Positions 34,811-43,809 of a DNA stretch of 64,000 nt are shown here, piece after piece. Below the pieces are notes generated by a model, which was not told the origin of the DNA, ran no database searches, and saw only the letters and a program-made list of their open reading frames with translations. The stretch is taken from contig NZ_BCTN01000001.1 in the NCBI RefSeq assembly GCF_001571305.1, forward strand, positions 62,001 to 126,000. Reading direction: 5' to 3'. This stretch comes from Erwinia persicina NBRC 102418 (GTDB lineage: Bacteria; Pseudomonadota; Gammaproteobacteria; Enterobacterales; Enterobacteriaceae). The translations under genes and the position numbers were made by a program. Position 1 is the first letter of the stretch; each line of letters opens with the position of its first letter.

Positions 34811-36424
34811 CTACTCACTCTCTGTGGGCATTAAACGTTTACGCGTCCGGGTTGACGGCGTGCACACCGCTCTGGCAATCGCTTCGCCAATCTCTGCACT
34901 GGCGGTAATCCCCTGTACAAAGGGGCGATCGTGCATCAACCAGGGCAACGCGGCAAACGCAATACGGCCACGGGCACTCTCTGGCGAGAGCAGCGTGTAA
35001 TCGTCACCCACCTCGGGGATTTCATCACCGCAGGACTCAAGCTGGACGCGCAGCCTGGGAAACGGCAGATCCTTAGTCTTCATGGATTTTTGCCCCCGGG
35101 CATCAATAAACACGTCGAACGTGACCGTTTCTCCTGCGGTCAGGATCGCAGTTTTATCCCCGGTCGCACTGAGCTGATAGTCTTCCCCCAGCGCGCGAAT
35201 GCTGATGATCCCGCGCTCACGCAGCGCCAGCAGCCGGCGGACCGACTCCGAAGGAATAGCGGCGTAGTTATCGATAAATACTCGTGCCAGACCCTGGCTG
35301 AATCGCCTGGCATCCTGTTCATCAAGATGCGGCACAATCTCCTCTACCGCTTCATGCAGACGTAAGAGGGCATAGCGCCAGGCGACAGTGCGTCTGTCGC
35401 GCTTGTTGCGCTCAACCTCCTCCAGATTGGCCTGCGCCCACTGGAAAGGATGATGCTGATGCCGCACGGCAAACCAGGCGTCAGCAAAGCTATCCGCGTC
35501 CAGTGACCGCAGGGCGATCGCCTGGCTCCAGTCCGGATCGGCGGCTTCAATCTCTGCCACCATCAGCCCGAAAATGCGATCGAGCAGCCCTGTCGATCCG
35601 GCCGCCACCGCCTGTTTAATCGCGTCGGGCGTGACAACCGTCAGAGGTTCATACGGAATGGGGCAATAAAAGTCGGCTTCCGGCAGGATGCCCGACCGGG
35701 ACATCAGCACCATTTTTAGCGCCTCACTCCCCTTATTCAACGTGAAGGTGGTCTTGCCCCCCTCCGGTTCAGCAAAGTCTCCGTGCTGAACCGCCACCGC
35801 CATCGCCGCATCAATACCGCTTAACGACGCACCCATGATGCCGATGTGGCAGGCGGGAATGGCCGCATCCATCAGACCTGACCACGGGCTGGGGAAGAAG
35901 GTGCGCGTCGCCTCACTGTTATCCGGCCAGACGTGGCCGGTGGCCACCACGGCCAGGTCAAACTGTTCCGGGCTGGCTTGCTCCCCGACCCAGATCCGCA
36001 CGCCTTCAGGTATCGCCTGCAGATCGGTGACCGGACAGCGTTCCAGCACCTTCACCTCAAAGCCCTGCTCGCTGGCAGCGGCCACAATGGCCAGAAATTG
36101 CGCACGGAAGTACTCACCGAGCAAAATACGCGGCAAAAACTGTCTGACATGCAGCGTATCGGGATTAACACCGTAGCGGGTCAGCGCGCTGTCGCTCTGC
36201 GTACGTAACCAGTCAAGGTAAGTCATAAACAACGGGGGGATTTCAATACTGGCGATATTGGCCAGCATCATTCGCGAGTTCTCTTCATCGCTGTAAGGCA
36301 TCCCCACCCCGGCCTCATCCGCCTGCTCGTACACCGTAACAGACAGGGGAACAGCCTGTTTCAACAGCGAAAATAACGTATAAATCCCCGTGGGTCCGGC
36401 GCCGATTATTGCGACCTTTTTCAT
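34811..36424 (-). CDS. FAD/NAD(P)-binding protein
   Basis: The 537-residue product begins with a Rossmann dinucleotide loop GAGPTGIYTLFSLL (residues 8-21) and an acidic end of beta-2 (YEQADEAGVGMPYS). A second nucleotide loop sits in GIMGASLSGIDAAMA (about 192-206), and an ATG motif in VVATGHVWP. It matches the FAD-NAD(P)-binding family often found beside siderophore or hydroxylation genes, but no such partner is visible here. The ribosome-binding site is weak (GAGG 14 nt upstream). Possibly a flavin monooxygenase-like enzyme. Confidence 0.75.
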   Translation of the reverse strand: MKKVAIIGAGPTGIYTLFSLLKQAVPLSVTVYEQADEAGVGMPYSDEENSRMMLANIASIEIPPLFMTYLDWLRTQSDSALTRYGVNPDTLHVRQFLPRILLGEYFRAQFLAIVAAASEQGFEVKVLERCPVTDLQAIPEGVRIWVGEQASPEQFDLAVVATGHVWPDNSEATRTFFPSPWSGLMDAAIPACHIGIMGASLSGIDAAMAVAVQHGDFAEPEGGKTTFTLNKGSEALKMVLMSRSGILPEADFYCPIPYEPLTVVTPDAIKQAVAAGSTGLLDRIFGLMVAEIEAADPDWSQAIALRSLDADSFADAWFAVRHQHHPFQWAQANLEEVERNKRDRRTVAWRYALLRLHEAVEEIVPHLDEQDARRFSQGLARVFIDNYAAIPSESVRRLLALRERGIISIRALGEDYQLSATGDKTAILTAGETVTFDVFIDARGQKSMKTKDLPFPRLRVQLESCGDEIPEVGDDYTLLSPESARGRIAFAALPWLMHDRPFVQGITASAEIGEAIARAVCTPSTRTRKRLMPTESE

Positions 36425-36622
36425 TAATACCGCTACCTCGTCAGGGTTATCTTATCCATTTCATCAACGTGATGATGCATTAGCCTCACCCCGCCGCGTT
36501 CCGGAAGGGTGACGTGGCGGAAAAGTCCGCCCATGCTCTTCAACAAGTTTACTCAAGAATGGCAGATTCGCCCGTCCGCTGCGCTTAAATGAAGGCACCC
36601 CCTGACAGCGCGCACCTCCCGT

Positions 36623-37540
36623 TCACTGGCGTGACGCCCACTCCACCCGGTTTCGCCCCAGCCGTTTGGCCTGATAAAGGGCGATATCGACGCGCTTAAG
36701 CAGTTTTTCCAGCCGCTCATTCTCTCTTTTCTTTGCCACCCCGATACTGACCGTAATGCGGATATCGTCGTCGATAACCAGCGCCTGCGTACGCTTTAGA
36801 ATATGACGGGCCAGCGCATCCGCCTGGTCCTGTGAGGCCATCTGCAGGATAACCGCAAACTCTTCGCCGCCGATTCTGGCGGCCATGATCTCGTCATCGT
36901 ACAACTCGCCCAGCATCGCACCGAACTGCCGCAGCACCTCGTCCCCCCGGTCATGGCCATAGCGGTCATTAATCTTTTTGAAATAATCAATATCAACAAA
37001 AAACAGGTAGTAATCGACCGCCCTCAAATCCAGCAGCACATTGGAAAAATAGCGGCGGTTGGGCAAGAGCGTCAGCTCGTCACGGAACGAATCAATGCTG
37101 ACGTCGGCGTATCGGTCGTTGATATAATGAACAATGTGATAGACACCGACAGAGACGCAGAGCATTCCACTCAGTTGGGTAACATCCTCAATATAATAGC
37201 CCACCCAGGCGGGCTGAATAATGACTTCATCCATCAAATCAAAGGCCGCTGAAATAATCCAGACAATCAGTCCCGTATTCATCCAGCGGCGTAAATACGC
37301 CTGGACCGATAGCCGGTTGAAGCAGTACAAAATAAAATTCAGGATAGCAAACTGCATTCCGTCAAATAACCATCCTGGCCGATGAACCCAGTGTATTTCA
37401 CCTGACTTGGGCAGGAAAAGAGACAGGTTTATGATGATCACCAGAATACTCAGCGCGCCGGATAACAGTACCGGCACCAACAGGGTTTTTCGTGAAGCGC
37501 TTTTGGTGAAAAGTCCGTCTTCATATTTCGCGAATGGCAT
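36623..37540 (-). CDS. Membrane-bound GGDEF diguanylate cyclase
   Basis: The 305-residue protein has about four membrane segments in the first 145 residues and a GGDEF domain behind them (FRDELTLLPNRRYF, FVDIDYFKKINDRYGHDRGDEVL, ARIGGEEFAV). The active site is GGEEF, so it should be active. The RxxD inhibitory site expected just before it is absent (DDEI at that place), so product inhibition by the usual route is unlikely. AGGAG precedes the ATG at 37540. Makes c-di-GMP; input signal unknown. Confidence 0.85.
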   Translation of the reverse strand: MPFAKYEDGLFTKSASRKTLLVPVLLSGALSILVIIINLSLFLPKSGEIHWVHRPGWLFDGMQFAILNFILYCFNRLSVQAYLRRWMNTGLIVWIISAAFDLMDEVIIQPAWVGYYIEDVTQLSGMLCVSVGVYHIVHYINDRYADVSIDSFRDELTLLPNRRYFSNVLLDLRAVDYYLFFVDIDYFKKINDRYGHDRGDEVLRQFGAMLGELYDDEIMAARIGGEEFAVILQMASQDQADALARHILKRTQALVIDDDIRITVSIGVAKKRENERLEKLLKRVDIALYQAKRLGRNRVEWASRQ

Positions 37541-37964
37541 GTTCACTCCTGAAAAATAACTAAAATAACCATCATTACCATTTGAAATTGAATACCGACG
37601 CAGGGATTAAATTACACATTAGTCATGCCGATCGCGAGCTTCATTTTTTCTGTCTCCTGGTGCGCCAGGGCTGGCGGGTTGCCGGGTCACATCGCTTAAT
37701 AAGTAGATATCCGTCACACTTTTAAAAAAGAGCGCCTCCCTTCCCCTTTACCCTGTCAAGTTCGTGGCATGCCTGCCGTTAAAACGATCAGGCTCTTTTT
37801 ATGAGTTTATGCCGCCAGCCCGAATGAGATCCCCATGAACCCTGTTTGGCTACTGTAGTCAGGGCTGCTGACTGAATCCATTCAGCTTAACAAATTACGT
37901 TCATTACTGCTCATATCAAGGCCGAACGCTTAACTTTTCGTCGATTTTTCAGGGGTGTCAATTT
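37541..37964. other. Intergenic region between the cyclase and chemoreceptor genes
   Basis: No gene is visible. AAAAAGAGC (about 37726) and GCTCTTTTT (about 37792) could pair over a 60-nt loop, giving a possible small structured RNA or terminator. GCCGAACG at 37921-37928 weakly resembles the -10 of a sigma-28 flagellar promoter for the chemoreceptor gene, but its -35 is poor. Confidence 0.35.
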
Positions 37965-39572
37965 ATGCAATTCAAAAATACAACCGTCCGGACCCAACTG
38001 ACCCTGGGTTTCGGCGTGTTAGTGGTGATTGTGCTTGCCGTCGTCATTCTCTCGATGAACTCGCTCAGTAACGCCAATGACCGCTTTAAAACGCATGTAC
38101 AACAGGTCGCAGCACGTGAGTCCTCCGTCAACCTGATCCTCAGCGGCGTAAAAGACAGCTCGCTGAGTCTTTACGGCCTGGTGCTGGTCAGCGAAGCCGC
38201 AGATATTGAGGCCGGTAAAAAACAGGTCGCGGCAGCAGAAGACAAAACGGCCACGGCACTGAAACAGCTGCAGGCGGCGGTGACACGGCATACTGACGTT
38301 ACCGATCAGGACCGGCAGTTTGTGGCCGCCATTGCCCGTGCCGAAGAGGCATATCGCCCTGTTGCTCATAACATCGTTGAGCTGGCGCTGGCGGAAAAGA
38401 AGGCTGAAGCCATTGACCGCATGAACCGGGAACTGCGCCCGCAGTTAACCCAGTTACTCACTTCAGCCAACCAGTATCTGCAATACAGCACCGAACGCGC
38501 GGACGCCAGTCTGGATACCGCTGAGGCGGCTTACCAGCAGACCCGGATCATCTTTATTGCCATCAGCCTGCTGGCGCTGACGCTGGCGGTGATCCTCGGG
38601 GCGATGATCATCCGTTCGCTGTTCCGTGCACTGGGTGAAGAGCCCGCGGTATTAGGCCAGGTGGTGCAGCGCATTGCGCAGGGCGACCTCAGCCAGGTAA
38701 ACGGGGCCAGTACGGCGCCCTCCGGCAGCGTGCTGGCGGCTATCGGTGAGATGCAGGAGAAGCTGCATCAGCTTATCAGTCAGGTTGCTAACTCTGCCGA
38801 AAGTATTGTTTCCGCCTCCAGTGAAATTACCCTGGGCAATGAGGACTTAAGCCGCCGCACGGAGGCCCAGGCCTCGTCGCTGGAGCAGACCTCCGCCAGT
38901 ATGGAGCAGCTGACCGCCACCGTTAAACACAACGCCGATAATGCCCATCAGGGTAACCTGATGGCAACCAACGCCTCCGACGTCGCGCAGCGCGGCGGTA
39001 ACGTGGTCGAGCGCGTGGTCACCACCATGCATGACATCGCCAGTAGCTCCGGCAAAGTCACGCAGATTATCACCGTGATTGAGAGCATTGCCTTCCAGAC
39101 CAACATTCTGGCACTAAACGCCGCGGTGGAAGCCGCTCGCGCCGGGGAACAGGGTCGCGGGTTTGCCGTGGTCGCGGGCGAAGTCCGCATCCTCGCCCAG
39201 CGCAGCGCCACGGCCGCCCGGGAGATTAAAAATCTGATCGACGAATCGGTGGATCGCATCAATACCGGTTCTAAGCTGGTTGACGAAGCCGGCAGCACCA
39301 TGCAGGAAGTGGTGAACGCGGTGAAAGGCGTTAACAGCCTGATGGCGGAGATCACCCTGGCGTCCAGCGAGCAGCATACCGGCATCGACCAGGTGAACAA
39401 AGCCGTGGTCAATATGGATGAGGCCACGCAGCAGAACGCCGCACTGGTTGAAGAGAGCGCCGCAGCGGCAGCCAGCCTGAAACAGCAGGCGTATTTACTG
39501 CTGGAGGGGATCTCTGCGTTCGATATCTCCCGTGCCGGTCGTCTCAGCGACACAACAGCGACCCTGCGCTAA
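37965..39572 (+). CDS. Methyl-accepting chemotaxis protein (4-helix-bundle sensor)
   Basis: The 535-residue chemoreceptor has a first membrane helix (about 11-31), a periplasmic four-helix-bundle sensor (32-190), a second membrane helix (about 193-215), a HAMP region, and a signalling domain. The hairpin tip is conserved ([39 protein letters not shown]). The C-terminus lacks a CheR/CheB-tethering pentapeptide. It is followed after 9 bp by a sugar-binding protein gene, which suggests indirect ligand sensing through that protein. Confidence 0.9.
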   Translation: MQFKNTTVRTQLTLGFGVLVVIVLAVVILSMNSLSNANDRFKTHVQQVAARESSVNLILSGVKDSSLSLYGLVLVSEAADIEAGKKQVAAAEDKTATALKQLQAAVTRHTDVTDQDRQFVAAIARAEEAYRPVAHNIVELALAEKKAEAIDRMNRELRPQLTQLLTSANQYLQYSTERADASLDTAEAAYQQTRIIFIAISLLALTLAVILGAMIIRSLFRALGEEPAVLGQVVQRIAQGDLSQVNGASTAPSGSVLAAIGEMQEKLHQLISQVANSAESIVSASSEITLGNEDLSRRTEAQASSLEQTSASMEQLTATVKHNADNAHQGNLMATNASDVAQRGGNVVERVVTTMHDIASSSGKVTQIITVIESIAFQTNILALNAAVEAARAGEQGRGFAVVAGEVRILAQRSATAAREIKNLIDESVDRINTGSKLVDEAGSTMQEVVNAVKGVNSLMAEITLASSEQHTGIDQVNKAVVNMDEATQQNAALVEESAAAAASLKQQAYLLLEGISAFDISRAGRLSDTTATLR

Positions 39573-39581
39573 GGAATTGCG

Positions 39582-40589
39582 ATGAAACTCTCCTGGGCTT
39601 TAACACTGGCCGCCGTGGTGACCTCCACGGCAGTGGCCAGCAATGACACCATTACCATCGGGCTGATTACGAAAACAGATACCAACCCGTTCTTTCTGAA
39701 AATGAAAGAAGGGGCAATGCTGGGGGCGACGGTGCATGGCGTCAAACTACTGACGGCAGCGGGTAAAGAAGATGGCGATTATCCGGCACAAATCCTGGCG
39801 ATCCAGGAAATGGTGGCCGCCGGGGCCACCACTCTGCTGATTACGCCGAGTGATGCAAAGGCGATTGTCCCGGCGCTGGACGAGGTGCGTGCCAGAGGGG
39901 TTCAGGTGATCGCGCTGGACTCCCCGACCGATCCGATATCGGCGGTGGATGCCCTGTTTGCTACCGACAACTATAAAGCGGGTGAGCTAATCGGCCAGTA
40001 TGCCAAAGCCGCCATGCCGCTGAAATATGCCGGTCAGCCGCTGAAAATCGCCATGCTGGATCTCTCTCCCGGTCACTTAGTCGGGGCAAGACGCCACAAC
40101 GGGTTTATGACCGGGCTGGGGTTACCGGCGGTAGGGGCGGATTCCAGCGAGCTGTCGGTGACGCCCGAAACGGTGTGTGCCGGGTTCTCGCAGGGGGCAG
40201 AACAGCAGGGTTATGAAGTGATGGCCAGCTGTCTGAAAAGCCATCCTGACATCAACCTGGTGTATACCATTAACGAACCGGCGGCAGCCGGGGCTTACAA
40301 GGCGCTGCTGGAAGCGGGCAAAGAGAAAAGCGCGATGATCGTCTCCGTGGACGGCGGCTGTGCCGGGGTGAACAACGTGCGGGCCGGGAAAATTGCCGCC
40401 ACCGCGCAGCAGTACCCGCTGACCATGGCGGCGATGGGCGTTGACGCCGCGGTGGCCTGGGCCCGTCACGGTAAAAAGGCCTCTGGCTATGTGGATACCG
40501 GCGTGACGCTGATCGCGGATAAACCCATGCCGGGTCTGGCCAGTAAAGACACCCAGGCCGGGCTGAACGCCTGCTTTGGGGCGAAATAA
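39582..40589 (+). CDS. Periplasmic sugar-binding protein (ribose/fructose type)
   Basis: The 335-residue product has a signal peptide (MKLSWALTLAAVVTSTAVAS) and a type-1 periplasmic-binding fold: TIGLITKTDTNPFFLKMKEGA, QEMVAAGATTLLITPSDAKA, VIALDSPTD, NLVYTINEPAAAGA and VSVDGGC. It resembles binding proteins of ribose/fructose ABC importers, yet no permease or ATPase gene is near. It lies 9 bp after a chemoreceptor gene with AAGGA upstream, so it likely serves as a ligand carrier for chemotaxis. Confidence 0.85.
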   Translation: MKLSWALTLAAVVTSTAVASNDTITIGLITKTDTNPFFLKMKEGAMLGATVHGVKLLTAAGKEDGDYPAQILAIQEMVAAGATTLLITPSDAKAIVPALDEVRARGVQVIALDSPTDPISAVDALFATDNYKAGELIGQYAKAAMPLKYAGQPLKIAMLDLSPGHLVGARRHNGFMTGLGLPAVGADSSELSVTPETVCAGFSQGAEQQGYEVMASCLKSHPDINLVYTINEPAAAGAYKALLEAGKEKSAMIVSVDGGCAGVNNVRAGKIAATAQQYPLTMAAMGVDAAVAWARHGKKASGYVDTGVTLIADKPMPGLASKDTQAGLNACFGAK

Positions 40590-40753
40590 CTCCGTATCAG
40601 TCCCCCACCGCTTCACTGGCAGGGCCCGACCATCCGTCAGGGGTTTCGGGCCCGACCTCCCGTTGTATTGAAGGGACCAACCTTCTGTTCCGGTCGGCCT
40701 GATGGTCGCCGCTGACTCTCAGAGCCCCAATGCCCCCTTTCCTCACGCTGCCG

Positions 40754-41824
40754 CTACCCCAGGCGGCTGGCAATCAACCGCAGCTGTTCGGCAATCTGCT
40801 TCAGATCCTGCTGCTGCTGTCCGGCTGCTGTCGTCGAGTTACGCACCACCAGACGGGCAGGCAGGATCGAGGAGGAACGGCTGTGGTCGTCATCGCTGGC
40901 CTGCAGGATACGCTGCACGGCCTCTTTTCCCTGTAAGTCCAGATCCAGCGACACCGTGGTCAGCGCCGGGTGGAAAAAGGCGCTTTCGTAGGTATCATCG
41001 TACCCCACTACCGACACCTGCCCCGGCACCGCAATGCCCTGCTGATGCAGCGCGCTGAGTGCGCCGAGTGCCATCTGATCGTTGCCCACCAGCAGCGCGC
41101 TGAAGTGCGGATTTTCCCGCATCAGCTGTAAAATGCCGCTGTAACCACTCTGAGCATCCCAGTTGCCGTGGATCAGGCTGACGGGCTCCAGCCGGTAGCT
41201 CTCCAGCGTGTCCAGCCAGCTCTTCAGCCGCAGCCGGGCAGACACCGACTGTTCCGGCCCTGCCAGCAGCGCAAACGCGCGGTGCCCCTGTTCATAGAGA
41301 TATTTCACGCTGGCGCGGGTGCCGTCCGCCGGATTGAAGGACACATTAAATACCGAGCAGTACGGGTCGACGTCAAGAAACAGACAGAGGATGTCCTGGT
41401 TCTCCTCCACGATACGTTCTGCGCAGGCGGTATCCAGCGGGACGTTGATAATCACCTTATCCACCAGCTGCGACTTCAGTTCATTGATCGACTCCTGCAA
41501 ACTTTGATTGACGTTCTCATCAATCATGGCAATCAACACCTGGTATCCGGATGCATTGGCATAACGCTTGATCGCCGCCGCCACCTGAGAAGGGGCATGA
41601 AGCGCCAGGGAAGTGGTTACCAGACCCAGTGTCGTGCTCTGTTTTCCGACCAGCTGCTGTGCCAGGCGATTGGGCACATAGCGCAGCGCCTCTATTGCCT
41701 TTGTTACCTTGCTGCGCGTCCCTTCCGAGACATTCGCCGACTTATTCAGCACTCTGGAAACCGTTTGGTAGGACACCCCTGCGTGACGGGCGACATCCTC
41801 CAGAGTGGCGCTCTTTGATTTCAT
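40754..41824 (-). CDS. LacI-family regulator of the galactan locus
   Basis: The 356-residue protein has the LacI HTH and hinge (ATLEDVARHAGVSYQTVSRVLNKSANVSEGTRSKV, YVPNRLAQQL) and a sugar-binding core closely patterned on LacI/EbgR (VGNDQMALGALSALHQQGIAVPGQVSVVGYDDT). The C-terminal tail is Gln-rich (AAGQQQQDLKQIAEQLRLIASRL), resembling the leucine-heptad tetramerisation helix of LacI. It is divergent to the LamB-type porin of the gan locus and likely senses galactobiose or a similar galactoside (GanR-like). Start 41824 follows AGGGAAGAGA. Confidence 0.85.
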   Translation of the reverse strand: MKSKSATLEDVARHAGVSYQTVSRVLNKSANVSEGTRSKVTKAIEALRYVPNRLAQQLVGKQSTTLGLVTTSLALHAPSQVAAAIKRYANASGYQVLIAMIDENVNQSLQESINELKSQLVDKVIINVPLDTACAERIVEENQDILCLFLDVDPYCSVFNVSFNPADGTRASVKYLYEQGHRAFALLAGPEQSVSARLRLKSWLDTLESYRLEPVSLIHGNWDAQSGYSGILQLMRENPHFSALLVGNDQMALGALSALHQQGIAVPGQVSVVGYDDTYESAFFHPALTTVSLDLDLQGKEAVQRILQASDDDHSRSSSILPARLVVRNSTTAAGQQQQDLKQIAEQLRLIASRLG

Positions 41825-41939
41825 GTTTCTCTTCCCTGTTAACCGATAGACAAATTGTATCACAAGGCTAATAACGCTCAGGTTAACCCGGTCACACTGT
41901 CAGAAAATGGCAAAAAAGTATGACGTTCACATCTGTTAT

Positions 41940-41959
41940 TTGGTGATCAATCTCACCAA
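41940..41959. promoter_or_regulatory. Perfect inverted repeat between the LacI-type and porin genes
   Basis: TTGGTGATCAATCTCACCAA has 7-bp perfect arms around a 6-bp centre. GGTGA-N6-TCACC resembles a CRP box (TGTGA-N6-TCACA) and could bind CRP, or be the operator of the LacI-type protein. It lies 131 bp upstream of the porin start. Confidence 0.45.
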
Positions 41960-42089
41960 TCGTTACAATTTACGCCTAAATACTTGCAGTAAATCACACA
42001 ATTTCGACACTCCATTTGCACACCTCTCGTCAGCGGGCGTTTACTGTCGCCAACGTGTGAACGTATGACAAATATAAACAGAGGGTGAC

Positions 42090-43349
42090 ATGAACACAAG
42101 ACTAACGGCGACCGCGGTGGCACTGGCTGCCACACTGACTTCCCCTGCCTTCGCAGCCATCGACAATATTGATTTCCACGGCTATCTGCGCGGCGGCGTG
42201 GGCGTCTCGCGTGACGGCGGCATGGAGGAGTGGCAGAAAAATAAAATTGGTCGTCTGGGTAACGAAGCCGATACCTACGGTGAGATTGAATTAGGCAGTG
42301 AAGTGTACAAAAAGGACGACGTCAGTTTTTATGTCGACTCGATGGTCAGCATGTTTTCCGACGGATCCAACGACAATGAAACCACGTTAGGTGACGATGC
42401 GCAGTTCGGCCTGCGTCAGCTTAACCTGCAGATCAAAGGGCTGATCCCCGGTGATAAAAACGCGGTGATCTGGGGCGGTAAGCGTTACTACCAGCGGCAT
42501 GACCTGCATATCATCGATACCAAATACTGGAACATCTCCGGCTCAGGTGCTGGTATTGAAAACTACACCTTAGGTCCGGGGGCGGTTTCCGTCGCGTGGA
42601 TCCGTGGTGATGCCAATGACGTTGACTACCGTGCTGACGGGGATAACGACGTCAATATTAACTATCTGGACGTACGCTACGCCGGCCTGAAGCCATGGAG
42701 CGGGGCATGGACGGAGTTTGGCATCGATTACGCCATGCCGAACCCAACCAATAAGCAGAAAGAGTACGGCGAGCTGTACGACGCAGAAAACGGCGTGATG
42801 CTGACCGGCGAGATCAGCCAGGACATGTGGGGCGGCTATCAGAAGCTGGTGCTGCAATATGCCAACAAGGGGCTGGCACAGAACATGATCTCCCAGGGCG
42901 GCGGCTGGTATGACATGTATAACGACACGCGTGATGCCACCGGGTACCGCATCATCAACACCGGCCTGCTGCCGATTACCGACCGGCTGTCGCTGAATCA
43001 GGTTATCACCTGGGGTGCGGCGGACCACGTCACCGCGTTTACGGATAAGAGCACCCTGCTCTCTCTCGTCGGTCGTGCACAGTATCAGTTCACCGACTAT
43101 GTGCGCGGTATTGGTGAAGCCGGTACGTTCATGCAGAAAGATCAGAATAAAGACGGCAGTGACTACAAACAGGCCGGGCAGAAATACACCCTGGCCCTTG
43201 GTCTTGCCGCCGGCCCGGAATTTATGTCACGCCCTGAGCTGCGTATCTTTACCTCGTACCTGAACGACTCCGAACAGGGAAACAGCTTCCAGGACGGTAC
43301 CGCCAGCAACACCTGGAACTTCGGTGTGCAGGTTGAAGCCTGGTGGTAA
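42090..43349 (+). CDS. LamB-type sugar porin of the galactan locus
   Basis: The 419-residue outer-membrane protein has a signal peptide (to AFA at about residue 22). Maltoporin motifs follow: DFHGYLRGGVGVS, IGRLGNEADTYGEIELG, WGGKRYYQRHDLHIIDTKYWNISGSGAGIEN and a C-terminal aromatic (WNFGVQVEAWW). It probably lets galacto-oligosaccharides cross the outer membrane. AGAGGGTG precedes the start. The LacI-type regulator is divergent, and a strong terminator follows. Confidence 0.87.
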   Translation: MNTRLTATAVALAATLTSPAFAAIDNIDFHGYLRGGVGVSRDGGMEEWQKNKIGRLGNEADTYGEIELGSEVYKKDDVSFYVDSMVSMFSDGSNDNETTLGDDAQFGLRQLNLQIKGLIPGDKNAVIWGGKRYYQRHDLHIIDTKYWNISGSGAGIENYTLGPGAVSVAWIRGDANDVDYRADGDNDVNINYLDVRYAGLKPWSGAWTEFGIDYAMPNPTNKQKEYGELYDAENGVMLTGEISQDMWGGYQKLVLQYANKGLAQNMISQGGGWYDMYNDTRDATGYRIINTGLLPITDRLSLNQVITWGAADHVTAFTDKSTLLSLVGRAQYQFTDYVRGIGEAGTFMQKDQNKDGSDYKQAGQKYTLALGLAAGPEFMSRPELRIFTSYLNDSEQGNSFQDGTASNTWNFGVQVEAWW

Positions 43350-43400
43350 TGCCCGACTAAACGCCTTCATCATCATTGGATAAGCACTGGATAGCTTATT

Positions 43401-43432
43401 GGGATAACCGTCACCGGTTATCCTTTTTTTTG
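43401..43432 (+). terminator. Terminator of the LamB-type porin gene
   Basis: A 9-bp stem GGATAACCG (43402-43410) with CGGTTATCC (43415-43423), loop TCAC, is followed by eight T residues on the plus strand. It ends directly before the 3' end of the convergent EIIB gene. Confidence 0.85.
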
Positions 43433-43433
43433 C

Positions 43434-43751
43434 TCAGTGCTGGCGGGAGAAGCGGGCTTCCATCAGCTCGCGCAGGCGGTCTGACTGCGTGCCAAAGATC
43501 GCATGAACCTCGTGCCCCAGAATCACCACGCCGAGTGCGCCAGCCTGCTGAAGACCCTCATTATCCACCGCAGACAGGGATTTCACCGTAACCCGAAGCC
43601 GGGTCAGGCAGGCATCGACCTGGACAATATTGTCCCTGCCGCCAAAACAGACCATCAGCCGGTCCAGCAGCACGCCGTCTTCGGCCGTCGCCTCCGTCGC
43701 CACCTTCTCCCGGCTGAAGTAGTGCTTAAATAATTTCAGACTGACCATCAT
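43434..43751 (-). CDS. Stand-alone PTS EIIB domain (glucose family)
   Basis: The 105-residue protein consists of a glucose-family EIIB domain alone. LVCFGGRDNIVQVDACLTRLRVTV carries the phosphorylatable Cys48, and GALGVVILGHEVHAIFG the C-terminal strand-helix. No EIIC or EIIA adjoins it. It lies 20 bp beyond the gan operon terminator on the same strand, with AAGGAG upstream, so it may receive read-through. A phospho-relay regulator is more likely than transport. Confidence 0.78.
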   Translation of the reverse strand: MMVSLKLFKHYFSREKVATEATAEDGVLLDRLMVCFGGRDNIVQVDACLTRLRVTVKSLSAVDNEGLQQAGALGVVILGHEVHAIFGTQSDRLRELMEARFSRQH

Positions 43752-43767
43752 CTTCTCCTTACGTGTC

Positions 43768-43797
43768 GCAAAAAAAAAGCGGGCCCGTGGCCCGCCA
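43768..43797 (-). terminator. Terminator of the gan operon
   Basis: On the minus strand GCGGGCC (complement of 43789-43795) pairs with GGCCCGC (complement of 43779-43785) around a 3-nt loop, followed by about nine U residues (A-run 43770-43778). It lies 14 bp after the GH42 stop. Confidence 0.85.
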
Positions 43798-43809
43798 GTG
43801 AAAGAACAG

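Noticed and set aside
37541..37964. Small RNA between the cyclase and chemoreceptor genes
   Set aside because: Only a long-loop pairing of GAGC-type ends is seen; no promoter and no similarity to a known RNA.
43434..43751. Fragment of a full EIICB gene
   Set aside because: Start, ribosome-binding site and both ends of the EIIB domain are intact, and no EIIC sequence is found next to it.
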